This document shows positions 1 to 6,440 of a stretch of 17,163 nucleotides of DNA, in pieces. The DNA comes from WHSO01 sp050485485. GTDB lineage: Bacteria; Pseudomonadota; Alphaproteobacteria; SMXQ01. Numbering within the stretch: the first letter of the stretch is position 1; every line of letters begins with the position of its first letter. Both the position numbers and the translations under genes were made by a program. The DNA is taken from positions 1 to 17,163 of the forward strand of contig JBJHBM010000038.1 of NCBI GenBank assembly GCA_050485485.1, written 5' to 3'. The notes below the pieces were generated by a model. It saw nothing but the letters and a program-made list of their open reading frames with translations. It made no database searches and was not told the origin of the DNA.

Positions 1-155
1 GCCCGGCGCTCGAAGGCGCCGTACGGCTCGCGGCCCAGGCCGGCGGCGCCGGCGAGGGCCTCGATCGCCTCCGCGTCCGCCGCGCGCGCGCCGGCGCCCG
101 GCGGCGGCAGGATCCGCTGGCCCGAGATGCCCGATGCGATGGCCGTGTTGTGCAA
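1..155 (-). CDS. possible 5' part of an unrecognised leftward gene (runs off the window)
   Basis: The minus strand is open from about position 200 to the window edge. From a possible TTG start at 155 it reads HNTAIASGISGQRILPPP, followed by an Ala/Gly-rich stretch and then REPYGAFERR. Nearly every third base is G or C, as in the real genes of this window, and a promoter-like sequence lies just upstream at 195–223. There is no ATG or GTG start in this frame and no clear ribosome-binding site, so the start is uncertain. I do not recognise the family. The plus strand is also open here in one frame, ending at a TAA near 201, so even the strand is a judgement. The promoter and the CtrA-like sites upstream would suit a motility or cell-cycle gene, but that is only a guess. 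Confidence 0.35.
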   Translation of the reverse strand, partial: MHNTAIASGISGQRILPPPGAGARAADAEAIEALAGAAGLGREPYGAFERR

Positions 156-194
156 CGCCGTCAGTCCCGATGTTCCGACCGTCTTACAGCAATT

Positions 195-223
195 TATTTA
201 AAATGCCATGTATTCTTCGTCAA
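195..223 (-). promoter_or_regulatory. sigma70-like promoter facing the left edge
   Basis: Read on the minus strand there is TTGACG (223–218), a 17-base spacer and TAAATA (200–195). The element sits in a locally AT-rich stretch (about 180–320) that contrasts sharply with the rest of the window. It would drive the partial gene at the left edge, with a transcript start near 188. Confidence 0.5.
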
Positions 224-230
224 CGGGATT

Positions 231-288
231 TTCACGATTATTTAACCGCGCGCCGAATCCGGGGTCAAGGACGTTAACCATGAAATAA
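231..288. promoter_or_regulatory. two CtrA-like binding sites with a GANTC site between them
   Basis: The CtrA consensus of alphaproteobacteria is TTAA-N7-TTAA. At 274–288 the sequence is TTAA-N7-ATAA and includes the octamer TTAACCAT. At 231–245 it is TTCA-N7-TTAA followed by CC. Each has one mismatch in the eight defined bases. A GAATC (CcrM-type GANTC) lies between them at 255–259. The sites are directly upstream of the leftward promoter at 195–223. The stretch is AT-rich, which raises the chance of coincidental matches. Confidence 0.3.
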
Positions 289-390
289 AGAAATACCGTT
301 TTACTTCAGGAATAGGCAATTTTTGCCCAGTAACCTCGTCGTGCCCCGACGTGATTCACGGGTGCCCGGTGCGGACCCGTTCACACCTTG

Positions 391-422
391 CGTCGTGGTC
401 GGACTTGGTCCGACCACCCACG
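391..422 (-). repeat. REP-like palindrome A
   Basis: A perfect 10-bp inverted repeat, GTGGTCGGAC (395–404) and GTCCGACCAC (408–417), encloses the loop TTG. The flanks are CGTC on the left and CCACG on the right. On the minus strand this reads CGTGGGTG, stem, CACGACG, which matches the flanks of palindromes B and C apart from G for A and C for T. The stem sequences differ among the three while the outer bases are shared, as in repetitive extragenic palindromes. Confidence 0.65.
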
Positions 423-451
423 AGTTTTGCGGCGGTCGGGACACAAAAGAA

Positions 452-485
452 CGTGGATGCTCGCCCTTCGGCGAGCATGACGACG
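452..485 (+). repeat. REP-like palindrome B
   Basis: A perfect 9-bp inverted repeat, ATGCTCGCC (457–465) and GGCGAGCAT (470–478), encloses the tetraloop CTTC. The flanks are CGTGG on the left and GACGACG on the right. The pattern CGTGGATG, GC-rich stem, CATGACG is, to my recollection, a common extragenic palindrome form in alphaproteobacteria. It points in the opposite direction to palindromes A and C. Confidence 0.7.
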
Positions 486-503
486 GGGAGGGGCCTATTT
501 TCA

Positions 504-533
504 CGTCATGCGCGGACGTGATCCGCGCATCCG
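504..533 (-). repeat. REP-like palindrome C, just downstream of the cupin gene
   Basis: A perfect 9-bp inverted repeat, ATGCGCGGA (508–516) and TCCGCGCAT (522–530), encloses a 5-base loop. On the minus strand the flanks read CGG and GACGTG, matching palindrome B. An outer 6-bp repeat AGGGGC (489–494) / GCCCCT (539–544) surrounds it and touches the cupin stop codon. The cupin transcript would therefore end in a nested hairpin that could stabilise the 3' end or assist termination. It has no T tract. Confidence 0.65.
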
Positions 534-543
534 TATCAGCCCC

Positions 544-984
544 TTACGGCGGGCCTTCGGGCGGGGCCATCTCGAAGCCGGCGAAGTCGAAGGCCGGGGA
601 GACGGTGCAGCCCACCAGCGTCCACGCCCCGGTCGAGCGCGCGGTCTGCCAGGCGCGGGCGGGGATGATCGCCTGGGGCGTCTCGCCGGCGCCGATGTCG
701 GCCCCCAGCAGGACGGTGTCGTCGTCGGTGCCCGCGCCGTCCGCGCGGATCGTGAGCGTGAGCGCCGCGCCCGCGTAGAAGTGCCAGATCTCGGTGGCGT
801 CCACCCGGTGCCAGGCCGAGACCTCGCCCGCCGCCAGCAGGTAGTAGATCGCGGTGCCGGCGCCGCGCCCGCCGTCCGCGGGCGCGTGGCGCCAGGTCTC
901 GCGGTAGTGGCCGCCCTCGGGATGGGGCGCGAGGCCGAGCGCCGCGATCACCCGGCGCGCGTCCTCGGGCAGCCCGGCGGCCAT
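544..984 (-). CDS. Cupin_5 (DUF985) family protein
   Basis: This 146-residue protein is a small single-domain cupin of the Cupin_5/DUF985 family, whose biochemical role is not settled. The family signature HPEGGHYRET is at residues 21–30. The barrel core around AWHRVDATEIWHFY (about 57–70) supplies likely metal-site or pocket residues H59, E65 and H68. There is no signal peptide, so it should be cytoplasmic. The frame is open further upstream into the GST gene; I chose the ATG at 984 because it matches the usual family N-terminus and has GGGA about 6 bases upstream. It starts 35 bases after the GST stop and probably shares that transcript. A REP-like hairpin sits immediately after its TAA stop. 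Confidence 0.85.
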   Translation of the reverse strand: MAAGLPEDARRVIAALGLAPHPEGGHYRETWRHAPADGGRGAGTAIYYLLAAGEVSAWHRVDATEIWHFYAGAALTLTIRADGAGTDDDTVLLGADIGAGETPQAIIPARAWQTARSTGAWTLVGCTVSPAFDFAGFEMAPPEGPP

Positions 985-1019
985 CGTCCCGCTTTCCCTG
1001 GCTGTACCCGGCCGCGCCG

Positions 1020-1613
1020 CTATTCGGCGACCTCGGTCGCGGCCATGTGCGGTTCCTTGCGGTAGCCTTCGTACCATTTGGCGAGGCCGGGGTAGCCCTT
1101 GCGCCAGTCTTCGGGCGAGACCCGGTCCATGAAGGCGCACATGCAGCCGAGCAGGATCGGCACGATGTCCTTGCCGCCGGTGTAGTCGGCCAGCGACTTT
1201 TCGATCAGGCCGAGGCCGATGTCGATCTTGCGCTTCTGGCGCTCGTCCCACCACTTGGAGGCGGGCGCGTCGGGACGGCGCGTCTCCATGCGGCGCAGCA
1301 CCACCGCGTCGAGGACGCCGTGGATCACCGCCTCCTTCTGCAGCACGCGGCGCTCGGCCGCCGGGTCGGCCGGGTAGAGGCGCGGCGGACCGCCGAGCCC
1401 GTCGACGTAGCGGCAGATCAGGCGGCTTTCGATCAGCACCTCACCGTCGTCGGTCACCAGCGCCGGCACCTTGTTGAGCGGGTTGAGCCGCTCGAACGCG
1501 GCCTGGTCGGCGCGCGCGTCGGTGAGCTCGATCCTGTCCGAAAGCCCCTTGAGGTGGGCCGCGGCGCGGACCATGCGGACATAGGGCGAGGTGGGCGACT
1601 GGTAGAGCTTCAT
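1020..1613 (-). CDS. glutathione S-transferase family protein (YibF-like)
   Basis: This 197-residue protein has the two-domain cytosolic GST layout. The N-terminal thioredoxin fold begins MKLYQSPTSPYVRMVR. The conserved NPLNKVP segment at 44–50 holds the cis-proline P50, and the glutathione-contact pair E62–S63 follows. An all-alpha C-terminal domain runs from about 85. Length and motif pattern resemble the YibF-like branch; the substrate is unknown. The start is well supported by the strong ribosome-binding site AGGGAGGA just upstream. It lies 54 bases downstream of gloB on the same strand, so a gloB–GST–cupin transcript is plausible. Glyoxalase II and a GST both handle glutathione conjugates, which is consistent with joint detoxification, but this is inference from context. 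Confidence 0.88.
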   Translation of the reverse strand: MKLYQSPTSPYVRMVRAAAHLKGLSDRIELTDARADQAAFERLNPLNKVPALVTDDGEVLIESRLICRYVDGLGGPPRLYPADPAAERRVLQKEAVIHGVLDAVVLRRMETRRPDAPASKWWDERQKRKIDIGLGLIEKSLADYTGGKDIVPILLGCMCAFMDRVSPEDWRKGYPGLAKWYEGYRKEPHMAATEVAE

Positions 1614-1667
1614 GCGGGCTTCCTCCCTGCGGCGCGGCGCGCGCCGTCGTTTCAGACCTTCGGGATT

Positions 1668-2438
1668 TCAGAATCTGTCCTTGCGGGCGCGGGTCTCGGC
1701 GAACACCGCGACCGGATCGGCGCCCGCCATGCCGAGCGCGGCCTGGAGGCCGGGGTCGGCCGCGCGCAGGAAGGGGTTGGTCGCGCGTTCCTCGCCCAGC
1801 GTCGAGGGCACGGTGGCCTCGTCCCGGGCGCGCAGCGCGTCCACCTTGCGCGCGCGGCGCTTGAGCGCGGCGTTGGCGCCGTCCACGGAAAGCGCGAAGC
1901 GCGCGTTGGCCTGGGTGTATTCGTGGGCGCAATAGACCCGGGTCTCGTCCGGCAGCACCTCGAGCTTGGAGAGCGAGTCCCACATCTGCGCGGGCGTCCC
2001 CTCGAACAGCCGCCCGCAGCCGAGCGCGAACAGCGTATCGCCGCAGAACAGCGCGTCCGAGTCCGGGAACCAGTAGGCGATGTGGCCGCGCGTGTGGCCC
2101 GGCACGTCGAACACGCGGGCGGTCTCGGTGCCGAGCGCGACCGTGTCCTCCTCGCCCACCGCGACGTCGATGCCGGGGATGCGGTCGCGGTCGGCGGCGG
2201 GGCCGATCACGACGCAGTCGTAGCGCTCCTTGAGGGCGAGGTTGCCCCCGGTGTGGTCGCCGTGGTGGTGAGTGTTGAGGATATGGGTGAGGTGCCAGCC
2301 GAGCGCCTCGCAGCGCGCGATCACCGGCTCGGCGTCGGCGGGATCGACGATCGCGACGGTGTCCGTGTCGGGCTCGCGCGCGAGCCAGAGGTAGTTGTCG
2401 CGTCGCGCGGGGATGCGGTGGATGTCGAGGCGTGCCAT
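1668..2438 (-). CDS. gloB: hydroxyacylglutathione hydrolase (glyoxalase II)
   Basis: This enzyme hydrolyses S-lactoylglutathione to lactate and glutathione, the second step of methylglyoxal detoxification in the cytoplasm. The 256 residues match the usual family length of about 255. The binuclear metal site of the metallo-beta-lactamase fold is complete: H57, H58, H59, D61 and H62 in the THHHGDH motif, H115 in DVPGHTRGH, D134 in FCGDTLF and H172 in YCAHEY. The frame extends 12 codons upstream, but the ATG at 2438 gives the usual N-terminus (MARLDIHRIP). No ribosome-binding site precedes it. A promoter-like sequence at 2446–2474 would start transcription almost at this ATG, suggesting a leaderless or near-leaderless mRNA. 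Confidence 0.95.
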   Translation of the reverse strand: MARLDIHRIPARRDNYLWLAREPDTDTVAIVDPADAEPVIARCEALGWHLTHILNTHHHGDHTGGNLALKERYDCVVIGPAADRDRIPGIDVAVGEEDTVALGTETARVFDVPGHTRGHIAYWFPDSDALFCGDTLFALGCGRLFEGTPAQMWDSLSKLEVLPDETRVYCAHEYTQANARFALSVDGANAALKRRARKVDALRARDEATVPSTLGEERATNPFLRAADPGLQAALGMAGADPVAVFAETRARKDRF

Positions 2439-2445
2439 CGCGCCG

Positions 2446-2474
2446 AGGATAGCACCGGCCCCGGCCGCGTGCAA
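2446..2474 (-). promoter_or_regulatory. probable gloB promoter
   Basis: On the minus strand TTGCAC (2474–2469) is followed by a 17-base spacer and TATCCT (2451–2446). The spacing is ideal. The expected transcript start, about 7 bases past the -10, falls at or next to the gloB ATG at 2438. The -35 overlaps the T tract of the terminator of the upstream gene. Confidence 0.5.
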
Positions 2475-2510
2475 AACGCCGCCGGGCGGAGCGGACCCCG
2501 CCCGGCGGCG
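2473..2510 (-). terminator. strong rho-independent terminator of the substrate-binding protein gene
   Basis: Perfect 13-bp arms CGCCGCCGGGCGG (2477–2489) and CCGCCCGGCGGCG (2498–2510) enclose an 8-base loop. On the minus strand the stem is followed at once by TTTT. It begins 7 bases past the stop of the gene at 2518–3549, so that gene should be a separate transcription unit from gloB. Confidence 0.88.
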
Positions 2511-2517
2511 ATGCGGG

Positions 2518-3549
2518 TCAGTTCGCCCCCTCGGGCATCATCCCCTTGGCCTGCGCGACGACGGTGTCCGGGATCGCGTAGAGCTCGCGCAGCGCGGCCT
2601 CGGCCTCCGCCGCCGTGAGCGGCGAGACGTGGCGCCCGGTCTTGTCGGCCTCGGCCAGCAGGGCGGGATCCCTGAGGGCGGCGTCGAAGCCCGCGCGCAG
2701 CAGGCGCAGCGGATCGGCGAGGGTATCCTTGCGGGTGATGAACGGGCGCCCGATGTCGCTCGCGGCCGTCAGCAGCTGGACGATCTGCTTGCGCTCCGCC
2801 GTCGGCGCGATGTCGCCGGCGTAGGGGATGCTCTCCGGCATGCCCTGGGGCAGCGACGGCGAGGAGCGCATGACGAAGGTGAGCTTGCCGTCCTTGAACC
2901 AGTGCTGAGGCACGCTCGACCATTCGCCGCAGTCGCCGTCGAGCTCGCCGCGCTCGATCGCGATCTGCTTCTCCTTGGAGCTGGAATAGCCGCGCACCTG
3001 CTTGAGCGGCGCGTCGAACACGCCGAGCAGCATGGCCTGGTTGAAGTAGGAAGCCGAGCCGATGCCGGTGAGGCCGTAGTTGAGGTTCTTGACCTTGGCG
3101 AGGTCGAGCGCGTTGACGACCGTGGGGAAGCGCTCCTTCCAGACGTAGCACACCGAGACGTCGCGGTTCATGGAGCCGATCCAGGCGAACTCGCGGAAGT
3201 CGAGCTTCATGTTCTGGGGCGGCATCACCAGCGAGTTGGTGATCTGGCCGAAGTTGAAGATGACGACGGCGGTGCCGTCGTTGGGCGCGGCGGTCTGCAG
3301 GTACTGGACCGCCTTGAGGCTGGCGGCGCCCGGCATGTTCTGGACGATCACCGTGGGGTTCGTCGGGATGTGCTTGCCGATGTGGCGCGCGAGCATGCGC
3401 GCGTAGGCGTCGTAGCCGCCGCCCGGCCCGAAGCCGACGATCACGTTGACGGTCTTGCCCCTGAAGACGTCGTCGGACGCCGCGGCGGGGGCCGCCGCGG
3501 CCGCGGCGAGGGCCGCGGTCATCAACACGGTTTTCATTGCGACGTTCAT
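2518..3549 (-). CDS. TctC/Bug-type periplasmic substrate-binding protein (orphan)
   Basis: This 343-residue protein belongs to the Bug family of periplasmic binding proteins, many of which serve tripartite tricarboxylate (TTT) transporters. It has a signal peptide: a short charged start (MNVAMK), an Ala-rich core and a likely cleavage after PAAA near residue 24. The mature part starts with the family hallmark GKTVNVIVGFGPGGGYD, followed by NPTVIVQNMPGAASL. Two cysteines in the mature part (VCYVW and GDCGEW) could form a disulfide. The start at 3549 has AGGAGA about 6 bases upstream; an internal Met at residue 5 is an alternative. No tctA or tctB membrane gene is nearby, so the partner and ligand are unknown. 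A strong terminator follows it. Confidence 0.85.
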   Translation of the reverse strand: MNVAMKTVLMTAALAAAAAAPAAASDDVFRGKTVNVIVGFGPGGGYDAYARMLARHIGKHIPTNPTVIVQNMPGAASLKAVQYLQTAAPNDGTAVVIFNFGQITNSLVMPPQNMKLDFREFAWIGSMNRDVSVCYVWKERFPTVVNALDLAKVKNLNYGLTGIGSASYFNQAMLLGVFDAPLKQVRGYSSSKEKQIAIERGELDGDCGEWSSVPQHWFKDGKLTFVMRSSPSLPQGMPESIPYAGDIAPTAERKQIVQLLTAASDIGRPFITRKDTLADPLRLLRAGFDAALRDPALLAEADKTGRHVSPLTAAEAEAALRELYAIPDTVVAQAKGMMPEGAN

Positions 3550-3675
3550 CGCGCTCTCCTGTCCTGGGTCCCTCCCGGCGCCGGGTCCCTTGTCGTTGCT
3601 CGTTTCTTTCGGCCGGGCGCCCGACTATAGCCCCTTGCCGGCCCGGAATCCGCCGCCATGTGATAGGCTGGCGCC

Positions 3676-4410
3676 ATGTGGGCGGACGTCGTCGATCTGC
3701 GCGATTTCTACGCGACCAGCCTGGGCCGGGTGGCGGGCCGGGCGGTGCGCGCCCGGCTGCGCGAGCTGTGGCCCGACGTGCGCGGCCAGCGCATCCTCGG
3801 CCTCGGCTACGCCGCGCCGTTCCTGACGCCGTTCCTGGACGAGGCCGAGCGCGTGGCCGTCGCCATGCCGATGGGCCAGGGGGTGCTGCCGTGGCCGCGC
3901 GGCGGCCCCAACCGGGCGGTGCTGGTGGACGAGTGCGAGCTGCCGTTCCCCGACAGCTCCTACGACCGGGTGGTGCTGGCGCACGCGGTCGAGAACGCCG
4001 AGAGCCTGCGCCCGATGCTGCGCGAGGTGTGGCGCCTGATGACCGACGGCGGGCGCATGGCCGTGGTGGTGCCCAACCGGCGCGGCATCTGGGCGCGCGT
4101 CGAGCGCTCGCCCTTCGCCCACGGCCATCCGTACTCGACCGGGCAGCTCTCGCGCCTGCTGCGCGACAACCTGTTCACGCCGACCCGCGCCGACGGCGCC
4201 CTGTTCGTGCCGCCGCTGCGCTCGCGCATGGTGCTGGGCGCCGCGCCCGCGTGGGAGAAGATCGGGCGGCGCTTCCTGCCGCAGTTCGCGGGCGTGGTGA
4301 CGATGGAGGCCACCAAGCAGATCTACGCGATCCCGGCGACGACGGCGCCCGCGCGGCGCCGGCGCCTGCCGGCGCGGGCCGCCGGGGCCTACCGGATGCG
4401 GGACGGATAG
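3676..4410 (+). CDS. class I SAM-dependent methyltransferase (Methyltransf_11 type)
   Basis: This 244-residue protein has a Rossmann-type methyltransferase fold. Motif I is the degenerate ILGLGYA at 40–46. A post-motif loop, LVDECELPFPDSSYDRVVL (about 83–101), is typical of Methyltransf_11 members. A later strand reads GGRMAVVVPNRRG. The C-terminal 70 residues are more family-specific and end in a basic Arg/Ala-rich tail. The substrate is unknown. The gene diverges from the binding-protein gene and converges on metW with 18 bases between stops. A weak promoter (TTGCCG at 3635–3640, N18, TGTGAT) would also start transcription close to the ATG. In related genomes such methyltransferases are often beside gloB; here the binding-protein gene lies between them. 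Confidence 0.85.
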   Translation: MWADVVDLRDFYATSLGRVAGRAVRARLRELWPDVRGQRILGLGYAAPFLTPFLDEAERVAVAMPMGQGVLPWPRGGPNRAVLVDECELPFPDSSYDRVVLAHAVENAESLRPMLREVWRLMTDGGRMAVVVPNRRGIWARVERSPFAHGHPYSTGQLSRLLRDNLFTPTRADGALFVPPLRSRMVLGAAPAWEKIGRRFLPQFAGVVTMEATKQIYAIPATTAPARRRRLPARAAGAYRMRDG

Positions 4411-4428
4411 ACTCGCCGAAGGCCGTGC

Positions 4429-5115
4429 TCAGCGCAGCAGGAACACCGCCTGGATCGCGAACAGGTTGGCCGCGGTGCTCTCGGGGTCCATCTCGCGGTA
4501 GGTGCCCGACCGCTTGACCGCGAAGCAGCGTTCGATGCCCACGTTCATCTCGCGCACCAGCTCGACGAAGTCGCGGATCGTGCAGGGATGGATATAGGCG
4601 GTGTCGTACCAGGTCTCGTCCGGATGGACGGCGAACGGCTCGCGCCCCTCCAGCAGGAACGCGACGCGGTTGCGCCAGTAGCCTGCGTTGGTGATCGAGA
4701 CCACGGCGCGCTCGCCGATCCGGAGCAGCTGCTCCAGCATCCAGCGCGGGTCGTGGACCGCCTGCAGGGTCTGGCTCAGGACCACGCAGTCGAACGCCTT
4801 GTCGGGGTAGTCGGCGAGGTCGGCCTCGGCGTCGCCCTGGATCACCGAGAGGCCCTGGTTGAGGCAGGCCGAGACGCGCTCGCGGTCGATCTCGATGCCG
4901 CGCGCGTCCACGCCCTTGTGACGGGTGAGATGGGCGAGCAGCGTGCCGTCGCCGCAGCCGACGTCGAGCACCCGCGCGCCTTCCGGCACGAGGTCGGCGA
5001 TGAGGCGGAGATCGGCGCGGATCGGCGCGGTCTCGGAGGCGTGGGCATGGGTGTAGTGCGGGACGCCCGCGCCCGGGACGCGGCGCCCGGGCGGCGGGGA
5101 GGAGGGCGCGGTCAT
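4429..5115 (-). CDS. metW: methionine biosynthesis protein MetW
   Basis: MetW is a small methyltransferase-fold protein found almost always with metX and needed for full homoserine acyltransferase function in several proteobacteria. The 228 residues include SAM-binding motif I VLDVGCGDG (49–57) and the strongly conserved MetW segments GIEIDRERV, VVLSQTLQAVHDP, SITNAGYWRNR and the region around HPDETWYDT. The N-terminus has a Pro-rich extension of about 18 residues ahead of the conserved HYTHAHAS. The ATG overlaps the metX stop as ATGA (5112–5115), so translation is very probably coupled. It is the last gene of the metX–metW unit. Confidence 0.93.
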   Translation of the reverse strand: MTAPSSPPPGRRVPGAGVPHYTHAHASETAPIRADLRLIADLVPEGARVLDVGCGDGTLLAHLTRHKGVDARGIEIDRERVSACLNQGLSVIQGDAEADLADYPDKAFDCVVLSQTLQAVHDPRWMLEQLLRIGERAVVSITNAGYWRNRVAFLLEGREPFAVHPDETWYDTAYIHPCTIRDFVELVREMNVGIERCFAVKRSGTYREMDPESTAANLFAIQAVFLLR

Positions 5116-6320
5116 CGGCGGGCGAGCCCCCGGTGCTCGGCGGCGCCTTCGAGGAAGCCCCGTACCGCGCGGTGGTAGGCCGGGATGCCGAGCAGGAACG
5201 AATCGTGGCCCTGGTCGGTCTCGATCTCGACGAAGGAGACGTTGGCGCCGACCGCGTTGAGCGCCTTCACCAGCTCGCGGCTCTCGGCGGTCGGGAACAT
5301 CCAGTCGCTCGAGAAACTGATGACGCCGAAGCGCACGCGCGTGCCCCGGAACGCGTCCGCCAGCACGCCGCCGTGCGCGTTCGCGAGGTCGAAGTAGTCG
5401 GTGGCGCGCGTGATGTAGAGGTAGGAGTTGGCGTCGAAGCGATCGACGAAGGTGATGCCCTGGTGGCGCAGGTAGCTTTCCACCTGGAAGTCGGCGTCGA
5501 AGCCGTAGGTGACGCTGTCGCGCTCCTGCAGGGCGCGGCCGAACTTGCGGGTCAGCGCCGATTCCGAGAGATAGGTGATGTGCGCGCCCATGCGCGCCAC
5601 CGCGAGGCCGCGATGGGGCCGCTTGCCGTGCTCGAGGTAGCGCCCGCCGCACCAGTCGGGATCGGCCATCACCGCCTGGCGGCCGACCTCGTGGTGGGCG
5701 ATGTTCTGGGCCGAGGTGCGCGCCGCGGTCGCGATCGGCAGCGCGGCGAACACGCGCTCGGGATAGCGCACCGTCCAGTCGAGTACCTGCATGCCGCCCA
5801 TCGAGCCGCCGATCACCGCGAACAGGCGCTCGATGCCGAGGTGGTCGATCAGCAGGCGCTGGACCTCGACCATGTCGCCGACGGTGATGACCGGGAAGTC
5901 GATGCCCCACGGGCGCCCGGTCGCCGGGTCGAGGTCCTTGGGCCCGGTGGTGCCCATGCAGCCGCCGAGGATGTTGGCGCACACCAGGAAGTAGCGTTCC
6001 GGGTCGAGCGGCCTGCCGGGGCCGATCATGGTGTCCCACCAGCCGGGCTTGCCGGTCACCGGGTGGCGGCCGGAGACGTACTGGTCGCCGGTGAGCGCGT
6101 GGCAGATCAGGATCGCGTTGGAGCGCTCCGCGTTGAGCGTGCCCTGGGTGGTGTAGCCGATGGCGACGGGGCCGAGGGTTTCGCCCGATTCGAGACGCAG
6201 CGGCTCGGCGCGGGCGAGCGTCACCGACAGCGGCTCAAGCGCCGCACGGTCCGCCGCCGGCGCGTCTCCGCCGGCATCGCTGGTGGTGTCCCGGATGGCC
6301 GGGGTGCTGTCCGAGGCCAT
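5112..6320 (-). CDS. metX: homoserine O-acyltransferase (MetX family)
   Basis: This enzyme activates homoserine by O-acylation in methionine synthesis, normally with acetyl-CoA. The 402-residue alpha/beta hydrolase carries CHALTGDQYVSG (about 73–84) and ANILGGCMGTTGP. The nucleophile elbow is GGSMGG with Ser173, and the likely Asp and His of the triad are in SSDWMFP and DQGHDSF. About 30 variable, low-complexity residues precede the conserved core, so a later start is possible, but no better start codon is evident. Some MetX-family members use succinyl-CoA, and I cannot decide that from the motifs. Transcription probably starts from the promoter at 6375–6403, which lies in a region shared with the divergent chorismate mutase operon. 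Confidence 0.94.
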   Translation of the reverse strand: MASDSTPAIRDTTSDAGGDAPAADRAALEPLSVTLARAEPLRLESGETLGPVAIGYTTQGTLNAERSNAILICHALTGDQYVSGRHPVTGKPGWWDTMIGPGRPLDPERYFLVCANILGGCMGTTGPKDLDPATGRPWGIDFPVITVGDMVEVQRLLIDHLGIERLFAVIGGSMGGMQVLDWTVRYPERVFAALPIATAARTSAQNIAHHEVGRQAVMADPDWCGGRYLEHGKRPHRGLAVARMGAHITYLSESALTRKFGRALQERDSVTYGFDADFQVESYLRHQGITFVDRFDANSYLYITRATDYFDLANAHGGVLADAFRGTRVRFGVISFSSDWMFPTAESRELVKALNAVGANVSFVEIETDQGHDSFLLGIPAYHRAVRGFLEGAAEHRGLARR

Positions 6321-6364
6321 GAGCCGTCCCTACCGATCCCCGCGCCCGCGGAAGATAAGCCCAA

Positions 6365-6429
6365 AAGGGCCTGATTGCTAGGCAGGAAGCCCGCCGATGT
6401 CAACGTTTTCTTTGATTTTACAGGCCCTT
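6365..6429. repeat. 9-bp inverted repeat flanking the divergent metX/aroQ promoters
   Basis: AAGGGCCTG (6365–6373) and CAGGCCCTT (6421–6429) are perfect inverted copies 47 bases apart. One arm falls at the metX transcript start region and the other in the spacer of the rightward promoter. A smaller hairpin (minus strand GGCGGG-CTT-CCTGCC, one G·U pair) lies between them. This could be a paired operator or a structured RNA element. Confidence 0.5.
6375..6403 (-). promoter_or_regulatory. metX promoter
   Basis: On the minus strand TTGACA (6403–6398, full consensus) is followed by a 17-base spacer and TAGCAA (6380–6375). The expected transcript starts near 6368, giving a leader of about 47 bases before the metX ATG. 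One arm of a 9-bp inverted repeat (6365–6373) lies just past the -10. Confidence 0.65.
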
Positions 6430-6440
6430 GCCATTATGAC
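6412..6440 (+). promoter_or_regulatory. promoter of the chorismate mutase–hisC–tyrA operon
   Basis: TTGATT (6412–6417), a 17-base spacer and TATGAC (6435–6440) face right. Only 8 bases separate its -35 from the -35 of the metX promoter. The second arm of the inverted repeat (6421–6429) sits in the spacer. Confidence 0.55.

Larger units (their letters stand above)
156..543. other. 388-base stretch without a convincing gene
   Basis: The left part (about 180–320) is AT-rich and holds the promoter-like and CtrA-like sequences. A small hairpin with 5-bp arms GGCAA/TTGCC and loop TTT lies at 315–327. The right part (about 390–535) holds three palindromic repeat units and returns to high GC. Open frames on both strands here have no coding-like codon use and pass through the palindromes, so I treat the region as intergenic. 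Confidence 0.6.

Noticed and set aside
301..504. Small open frames on both strands in the REP region
   Set aside because: They are built from the palindromic repeats, lack coding-like codon use and have no ribosome-binding site.
1635..1646. 12-bp palindrome CGGCGCGCGCCG between gloB and the GST gene
   Set aside because: Pure alternating GC sequence in a very GC-rich region; expected by chance and no T tract follows.
1047..2618. 523-codon open frame opposite the GST and gloB genes
   Set aside because: Same high-GC shadow effect; it spans two well-supported genes, a promoter and a terminator.
5133..6374. 413-codon open frame opposite metX
   Set aside because: Shadow of metX; no recognisable domain and composition typical of antisense frames here.
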